A stretch of DNA of 64,000 bases from Streptomyces monomycini (GTDB taxonomy: Bacteria > Actinomycetota > Actinomycetes > Streptomycetales > Streptomycetaceae). The stretch is taken from positions 1 to 64,000 of the forward strand of contig NZ_JAFIQY010000012.1 of the NCBI RefSeq assembly GCF_022271435.1, given 5' to 3'. Made by a program: the position numbers and the translations under genes. How positions within the stretch are numbered: the stretch's first letter is position 1; each line of letters opens with the position of its first letter. This document shows, in pieces, positions 59,261-64,000 of this stretch. The notes under the pieces are model-generated. The model made no database searches, had not been told where the DNA came from, and was given only the letters and a program-made list of their open reading frames with translations.

Positions 59261-60361
59261 GTGGACGACGTGCGCAGTGTGGGTGTGGAGGAGGAACTGC
59301 TGCTGGTGGACGCGCGGACCGGCGAGCCGCGGGCGCTCTCGGCGGCGGTCCTCGCGGCAGCGTCGCGTGACCCGCTGGGCAACGAGGACGTCTTCGAGAG
59401 CGAGCTGCACCGGCAGCAGCTGGAATTCGCCACCCGGCCGCAGACGGACATGGGCGACCTGGCCAAGGAGATACGGCGCTGGCGGGCGGAGGCGGCACGC
59501 CACGCCGAGGGCGTACAGGCGTCGGTGGCCGCCCTGGCCACCTCGCCGCTGGAGGTGAGCCCGGCCATCGGCAGCGGCGAACGCCACCAGTGGCTCGCGG
59601 AGCACTTCGGCCTCACCGCCCAGGAACAGCTGACGTGCGGCTGCCACATCCACGTCTCCGTGGACTCCGACGAGGAAGGCGTGGCCGTACTGGACCGGAT
59701 GCGGCCCTGGCTGTCCGTCCTCCTGGCGATGAGCGCGAACTCGCCGTTCTGGCAGGGCGAGGACAGCCGCTACAGCAGCTACCGCAACCGGGTGTGGGGA
59801 CGCTGGCCGTCGGCCGGCCCGGTCGAGGTGTTCGGCTCCGCCGACCGCTACCACGAGCAGGTCGGCGATATGACCGCCAGCGGTGTGCTGAAGGACGAGG
59901 GCATGGTCTACTTCGACGCCCGCCTGTCCCGTACGTACCCCACCGTCGAGACCCGGGTCGCCGATGTGTGCCTGGACCCGTCCACCACCGTGCTGCTGGC
60001 CACCTTGATACGCGGTCTCGTGGAGACGGCGGTACGCCAGTGGCACGACGGCGTCCCGCCCGGCCGCCACACCGTCGCGCTGCTGCGCCTGGCCACGTGG
60101 CGAGCCGCCCGCTCGGGGCTGGAAGGCGAACTCATCCACCCCGTCACGATGCGGCCGGCCCCCGCCGAAGCCGTCGTACGGGCCCTGTTCGATCATGTAC
60201 GCGACGCCCTGGAGGACAGCGGCGACCTCAGGCACGCACAGGAGGCGCTGGCCACCCTGCTGAAGACGGGTAACGGCGCCCGTGTGCAACGGGAGCTGCT
60301 GCGCAGCACGGGCAGCCTGCGGGGCGTGGTCACCGAGTGCGTACGCCGCACGCTCGACTGA
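59261..60361 (+). CDS. YbdK-type carboxylate-amine ligase (glutamate-cysteine ligase family 2)
   Basis: A 366-residue GCS2-family enzyme. It starts SVGVEEELLLVDARTGEPRA (conserved EEE metal and substrate site) and has FESELHRQQLEFATRPQTDM, TCGCHIHVSVDSDE (His-x-His), YSSYRNRVWGRWPSAGPVEV and YFDARLSRTYPTVETRVADV. Such enzymes make gamma-glutamyl amides with ATP. It might belong to the Dap cluster or simply neighbour it; 189 bp separate them. GTG 59261 is the start. Confidence 0.88.
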   Translation: MDDVRSVGVEEELLLVDARTGEPRALSAAVLAAASRDPLGNEDVFESELHRQQLEFATRPQTDMGDLAKEIRRWRAEAARHAEGVQASVAALATSPLEVSPAIGSGERHQWLAEHFGLTAQEQLTCGCHIHVSVDSDEEGVAVLDRMRPWLSVLLAMSANSPFWQGEDSRYSSYRNRVWGRWPSAGPVEVFGSADRYHEQVGDMTASGVLKDEGMVYFDARLSRTYPTVETRVADVCLDPSTTVLLATLIRGLVETAVRQWHDGVPPGRHTVALLRLATWRAARSGLEGELIHPVTMRPAPAEAVVRALFDHVRDALEDSGDLRHAQEALATLLKTGNGARVQRELLRSTGSLRGVVTECVRRTLD

Positions 60362-60480
60362 GACGCGAGCAACGCTTCCACGTCCTGGCCCACCCGGCAT
60401 ACCGGGACCACATCGAGCACCGGGCCCAGCAGATACTCGACGGCGTGAATCCGACGCTGCTGCCCCCGCCGGGGAAGTGA
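60337..60480 (+). pseudogene. Short coding-like remnant (about 47 codons)
   Basis: A frame overlapping the ligase gene's end reads FHVLAHPAYRDHIEHRAQQI then LDGVNPTLLPPPGK before TGA at 60478. The composition looks like a genuine protein C-terminus, but no family is recognised and the start (GTG 60337) is arbitrary. It may be the tail of a lost gene. Confidence 0.25.
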
Positions 60481-60530
60481 AACGGGATGTGCGGGATGTC
60501 GCCGTGACCGTCCGCCGTTAGGCTCGCCGC

Positions 60531-61133
60531 ATGGCAGCGGCACGGTGCATCGACGAGAGTTGTGCCATGGTGGCCATCGCCGCCTCGGCCGGAGGCGTGT
60601 TCGCGCTGCTGGAGCTGTTCGGCTCCTTCACCGCGGGGCCGCCGGTGCCGACCCTGGTCGTACAGCACCTGAGCCCGCGTCACCGTACGCTGCTCGACAC
60701 GGTCCTCCAGCGGCGTACGCGGGTGCCGATCAGCATGGCCCGGGACGGCGAGCGGGCCGCGGCCGGGCGGGTCTACCTGGCGCCTCCCGACCGGCATCTG
60801 CTCATCGGGCCCGGCAACACCCTGGCCCTGTCGGACACCGAACGGGTGAACCGGGTCAGGCCCGCCGCGGACCGGCTGTTCACCTCGGTCGCCGAGACGT
60901 ACCGGGACCGGGCCTGGGCCTTCGTGCTCAGCGGCACCGGGCGCGACGGCGCGGTGGGGGCCCGGGCCGTCAAGGACGGCGGCGGCACCGTCGTGGTCCA
61001 GGACCCGGAGACCGCCGACTATCCCGGCATGCCCCGGGCCACGCTGGAGGCCGGTGCCGTGGACCATGTGCTGGGCCTGCACGACATCGAGGAGATGATC
61101 CGCGCGTTCGCCGCTTCCGGGCAGCAGACCTGA
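60531..61133 (+). CDS. Stand-alone CheB-type methylesterase domain
   Basis: A 200-residue protein corresponding only to the catalytic domain of CheB. Catalytic Ser19 sits in VAIAASAGGVFALL, His46 in VVQHLSPRH and the Asp in VLSGTGRDGAVGARAVKDGG. PADRLFTSVAETYRDR is also conserved. There is no receiver domain and no chemotaxis gene nearby. Streptomyces are non-motile, so the target is not a chemoreceptor and remains unknown; related lone CheB domains occur with sensor kinases. Confidence 0.9.
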   Translation: MAAARCIDESCAMVAIAASAGGVFALLELFGSFTAGPPVPTLVVQHLSPRHRTLLDTVLQRRTRVPISMARDGERAAAGRVYLAPPDRHLLIGPGNTLALSDTERVNRVRPAADRLFTSVAETYRDRAWAFVLSGTGRDGAVGARAVKDGGGTVVVQDPETADYPGMPRATLEAGAVDHVLGLHDIEEMIRAFAASGQQT

Positions 61134-61163
61134 GGACAGGGATCGGAACGGGCGCCTGTCCGT

Positions 61164-62507
61164 CTACTTGTGGTCACGGAGGAAGGCCGGGATGTCGGCC
61201 CGGGCCGGGTAGTCGGGCAGGGGTGCGGGCTTGTCCTGGAGGAACGCGGTGATGACGGCTGCGGCCCGTCGGTCGTTGTCGTCCAGACCGTTCCACATGT
61301 GGTGGCCGACGCCGGGCATGTACTGGGTGCGCCGGACGGCGGGGTCGGCCGCGAGGACCGCGGTCTCCCACTGCCGGACCTGGGAGGAGCATTCGGCGAT
61401 CATCAGCATCGCGGGGGTCCGGGAGTGCCTCAGCCGGGGGGTGAGGGAAGGGGAGTCCTCGATCGTCCGCTGGACGCGGAGGCTGGCCGCGGCGCTGAAG
61501 GAGAAGTTCCGCGCCGTGTCCTCGACCGGGATGCGGTGCGCGTCCCGCGCGCAGTAGGCGGACGCGGTGTCGCTGCCCAGATCGGCGGCGGTGAAGGCGT
61601 TGTCGCCCTCCGCCTGGCCCGTCAGCCCGTTGCCGGGGCTCAGGAGACCCAGCCGCAGGAGACCGAAGGTGACCGCGTACCGCGGGACGTGGGTGGAGCG
61701 CGGCCCGGTCATGGCCGGCGCGATGTCGCGGGCCGACGGCCGGCCCTGCCGCCCCGCGATCCGGGCGGTGGGGCCGTCCATCGGGCCCGGCTCGGCGATG
61801 ACCGCCCGGCGCAGGCGGGCGGCGACGGCCGGATCGGCCAGCGCGCGGGTGAGCACGACCGCGCCCGAGGAGAAGCCCAGCACGTCGGCGCGGCCCTTGC
61901 CGAGCTTGCCGAGTTCGCCGACGAAGGCGCCGAGATCGTGGACGGACCGGGTGATCGAGTACTGGTCCATGGGCAGCAGGTCGCTGCGTCCGCCACCGGC
62001 CTGCTCGTAGGCGTACACGTCGTGGCCCTGCCCCGCGAGCCGCTGCAGGAAGTGGTGGTCCAGCACCGAAATGCCGCGCACCGGACCGCCGTTGAGGTAG
62101 ACGAGCGGCGCGCGGTGCCGGGGGCCGCTGCCGGTGGGCGGATAGTGGTAGACCGCGACCCGGCTGCCGGTGGGCAGGCGCCAGTGCTCGGTGGTCACGA
62201 ATGGCAGGGCGGGCGGATGGCGGCGTGTCGTGGGGACGGTGGGGACGCACACCGACAGCGTCAGGGCCGCCGCGACGAGCACCGGCAGGAAGGGGAGCAG
62301 CCGTCCCCGCCAGGAGCGGCGGCGGCCCCGCCAGAGCGCCGCGACGATGGCGGCCCCCACCGTCGCGGACCATGCGGGGAATCCCGAGCCCGCGCCGTCG
62401 GTGGCGATGACGAGCGCGAGGAAGAAGGCGGTCAGCCCCGTCGTGGCGGCGGTGGATACGAGCAGGAGGCCGAGGAAGCGTAAGGGGCGGCGGACGGAGG
62501 GCGGCAC
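61164..62507 (-). CDS. Membrane-anchored alpha/beta hydrolase
   Basis: 447 residues: three predicted N-terminal membrane helices (residues ~10-95), then an extracellular-type alpha/beta hydrolase. The oxyanion region is PLVYLNGGPVRGISVLDHHF, the nucleophile elbow is VLGFSSGAVVLTRAL and the late His is in PGVGHHMWNGL. The fold resembles proline-iminopeptidase/TAP-like hydrolases. Codon 9 (62481-62483) is TTA. It is divergent from a TetR gene across a short region with tandem operator-like repeats, so regulation by that TetR is likely. Confidence 0.85.
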   Translation of the reverse strand: MPPSVRRPLRFLGLLLVSTAATTGLTAFFLALVIATDGAGSGFPAWSATVGAAIVAALWRGRRRSWRGRLLPFLPVLVAAALTLSVCVPTVPTTRRHPPALPFVTTEHWRLPTGSRVAVYHYPPTGSGPRHRAPLVYLNGGPVRGISVLDHHFLQRLAGQGHDVYAYEQAGGGRSDLLPMDQYSITRSVHDLGAFVGELGKLGKGRADVLGFSSGAVVLTRALADPAVAARLRRAVIAEPGPMDGPTARIAGRQGRPSARDIAPAMTGPRSTHVPRYAVTFGLLRLGLLSPGNGLTGQAEGDNAFTAADLGSDTASAYCARDAHRIPVEDTARNFSFSAAASLRVQRTIEDSPSLTPRLRHSRTPAMLMIAECSSQVRQWETAVLAADPAVRRTQYMPGVGHHMWNGLDDNDRRAAAVITAFLQDKPAPLPDYPARADIPAFLRDHK

Positions 62508-62523
62508 GGTGTTCTCTCCCCAC

Positions 62524-62549
62524 TTTTGAAACGCTGTTTTGAAACGATG
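62524..62549. promoter_or_regulatory. Tandem operator-like repeats between the hydrolase and tetR genes
   Basis: TTTTGAAACGCTG (62524-62536) and TTTTGAAACGATG (62537-62549) are adjacent 13-bp direct repeats with one difference. They contain AAAC-GCT-GTTT dyads. They lie in the 68-bp divergent promoter region, 26 bp before the TetR start. Confidence 0.65.
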
Positions 62550-62575
62550 TTAGCAGGACGGGTAAGGTGTCCCTC

Positions 62576-63193
62576 ATGGGAAGGCCCAGAACGAACGACG
62601 CCGCTGTCCGGGAACGGCTGGTGGCCTGCGCGACCGAGATGTTCGCCACCCGCCCCCAGGAGTCGGTCACGGTCCGCGCGCTGGCCGCTGCCGCCGGCAC
62701 GTCGACGGCGGCGGTCTACACGTTGTTCCAGGGGAAGGACGGGCTGGTCCGCGAGGTGCGCGACCAGGCGGTCGCCGGTCTGTTCCAGGACCTGACGGCC
62801 GTTCCTGGCTCGGAGGCCGCCTTGGACGACCTGTACGCGCTGGCCGTGGCCTATCGCCATTGGGGACGCCGGCACCGCCACCTGTACTCGGTGTTGTTCG
62901 GTGGCGCGCAGTCCTTCGTCCCGTCGGCCCGGGTCGGCGACCGTGACCCGGTGCGGCCGCTGGTCGCGGCGATCGACCGCGCCGTGGCGGATAGTGTCCT
63001 CGCGGGCGACACCACTCGGATCGCCGTCTCGCTGTGGGTCGCCCTCCACGGACTCGTGACCCTCGAACTCGCCGGCGCCCTCGAAGGCGACGTGGCCGAG
63101 ACCGCGTTCCGGTCGACGGTTGACGCCGTACTGCGCGGCTGGGCGGCCCCCGCCGCCTTCCCCGGTCTCCGACGCGCGGACGCGGGGCCGTGA
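62576..63193 (+). CDS. TetR-family transcriptional regulator
   Basis: A 205-residue repressor. The N-terminal helix-turn-helix is ERLVACATEMFATRPQESVT plus VRALAAAAGTSTAAVYTLFQ and GKDGLV. The C-terminal ligand domain resembles the TetR_C group with RHLYSVLFGGAQSFVPSARV. It is probably the repressor of the divergent hydrolase and of itself. ATG 62576 has AAGGTG upstream; GTG 62567 is less likely. Confidence 0.92.
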   Translation: MGRPRTNDAAVRERLVACATEMFATRPQESVTVRALAAAAGTSTAAVYTLFQGKDGLVREVRDQAVAGLFQDLTAVPGSEAALDDLYALAVAYRHWGRRHRHLYSVLFGGAQSFVPSARVGDRDPVRPLVAAIDRAVADSVLAGDTTRIAVSLWVALHGLVTLELAGALEGDVAETAFRSTVDAVLRGWAAPAAFPGLRRADAGP

Positions 63194-63293
63194 GACCGCG
63201 TTCGGTGCACCCGCCGGCCCGGGACTGTCATACATTGGCGTGACAGCGGCAGGCGGCGGCCCAGGCCGGTCCGCTGCGGTGGGTGGGGGAAGC

Positions 63294-63980
63294 ATGTCGG
63301 GACAGACCGTCGCGAGCCTGATCGAGAAACTGCGACCCGGTGGACCGGGACCGTCCCGTCTGTGGTGCGCCCAGTGCGCCGCGCTGCTGGACGTGGACGG
63401 CACGGCGGTCTCGCTCTACTTCGACGGCTCCCAACTGCTGTGGCACAGCGACCCGGACGGGGCCTGTCTGGACGATCTCCAGTTCACCCTGGGCGAGGGG
63501 CCTGGGCTGGACGCGGCCCGCGACGGTGCCCTGTGTCTGGTCGCCGACCTGTCCCGTTCCTGCGGCTCCCGGTGGCCGATGTTCGCCGCACAAGCACGGG
63601 AACTGGGCATCCGGGCGGTCTTCGCCTTCCCCCTGCGGCTCGGTGCGCTACACGTCGGCGCTCTGACCTGCCACCGGCGCACGCCCCACCGGATCGCACC
63701 GGAGAGCGCCGCCGACGCGCTGACGCTCGCGGACGCGCTGACCCTGTTCCTGCTCGGCGGCCGGCACGCCCGTACGCGGGTACTGCGCCCTTCGGACCTG
63801 CACCGTACGGAAGTCCACCAGGCCACCGGAATCCTCAGCGTCCACCTCAGGGTGCCCCTGGCCAGCGCCCTGGCGCGGCTGCGCGCCCATGCCTTCGCCA
63901 GTGACCGTCCCATCACGGATGTGGCCCGTGACGTGGTCGCCGGGCGGCTGCGCCTGCCGCGCGACGCCGGCGGCGGGTGA
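63294..63980 (+). CDS. GAF-ANTAR domain regulator
   Basis: A 228-residue protein with a GAF-like sensor (residues ~15-150: GTAVSLYFDGSQLLWHSDPD, QFTLGEGPGLDAARDGALCL, RAVFAFPLRLGALHVGALTC). A C-terminal ANTAR RNA-binding domain follows (TEVHQATGILSVHLRVPLAS plus ALARLRAHAFASDRPITDVA). ANTAR proteins bind paired hairpins in nascent RNA and prevent termination. ATG 63294 follows GGTGGGGGAAGC. Ligand and target are unknown. Confidence 0.88.
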   Translation: MSGQTVASLIEKLRPGGPGPSRLWCAQCAALLDVDGTAVSLYFDGSQLLWHSDPDGACLDDLQFTLGEGPGLDAARDGALCLVADLSRSCGSRWPMFAAQARELGIRAVFAFPLRLGALHVGALTCHRRTPHRIAPESAADALTLADALTLFLLGGRHARTRVLRPSDLHRTEVHQATGILSVHLRVPLASALARLRAHAFASDRPITDVARDVVAGRLRLPRDAGGG

Positions 63981-64000
63981 CCGTACGGGCCCGCGAGACG

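Overview
The window looks like chromosome from a Streptomyces or close relative. The DNA is very GC-rich with strong third-position G/C bias, and TTA leucine codons are rare enough to pick out individually. The gene content is typical of the group: an ECF sigma factor of the SigE type, an Lrp regulator, an ANTAR protein, an LigC-like ligase with a separate PolD-like polymerase, a DUF2510/scramblase protein, a SARP remnant and NRPS genes. I saw no tRNA, rRNA, CRISPR array, intact insertion sequence or prophage. All functions are inferred from sequence motifs and genes I recognise; no database search was run.

Left part (1-16 kb). A secreted LamG/GDPD phosphodiesterase enters from the left edge. 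It is followed by a 1299-residue polymorphic toxin (ALF repeats, coiled coils, HINT protease, about 95-residue toxin tip) whose stop overlaps a small immunity-type gene. Then comes decayed DNA at 5.6-9.1 kb holding fragments of MmyB-type, SARP, LysR and FAD-oxidoreductase genes. A complete sulfonate operon (leader peptide, ssuC, ssuB, ssuA, ssuD) reads leftward. After a YjbQ protein and a DUF1345 membrane protein there is a second gene graveyard at 15.0-16.0 kb (SDR, MmyB, DAO-type oxidase and metallo-hydrolase pieces).

Centre-left (16-22.3 kb) holds the most striking unit. A 1764-residue caspase-NACHT-type ATPase-WD40 protein (about 21 WD units) has a TTA codon near its start. Its stop overlaps the start of an alpha/beta hydrolase (ATGA). 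The layout suggests a two-component NTP-dependent conflict or cell-suicide system.

Middle (22-46 kb) is mostly core or housekeeping: two FUSC transporters, ligase and polymerase of an NHEJ-like pair, sigma factor and coupled membrane protein, a secreted PIN-like protein, HAD phosphatase, Lrp regulator, YeeE/YedE sulfur transporter, lactonase, a CbiX-like protein lacking its active-site histidines, N-acetylglucosamine kinase, scramblase-like protein, uracil-DNA glycosylase, a BNR-repeat protein, GlsB, a VOC protein, an old yellow enzyme and an N-terminally extended GAPDH. Several strong hairpin terminators separate these units.

Right part (46-59 kb) is a biosynthetic cluster built on 2,3-diaminopropionate. 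A large STAND regulator is divergent from a PCP plus membrane acyl-transfer protein of the Pls type that lacks its own adenylation domain, a (C*)-A-PCP-TE synthetase, an Fe(II)/2-oxoglutarate oxygenase, SbnB and SbnA. SbnA and SbnB would make the monomer, the A domain would activate it, and the Pls-type protein and/or TE would join or release it. sbnB carries a TTA codon near its end. The window closes with a YbdK-type carboxylate-amine ligase, a lone CheB methylesterase domain, a membrane-anchored hydrolase with a TTA codon divergent from a TetR regulator, and a GAF-ANTAR regulator.
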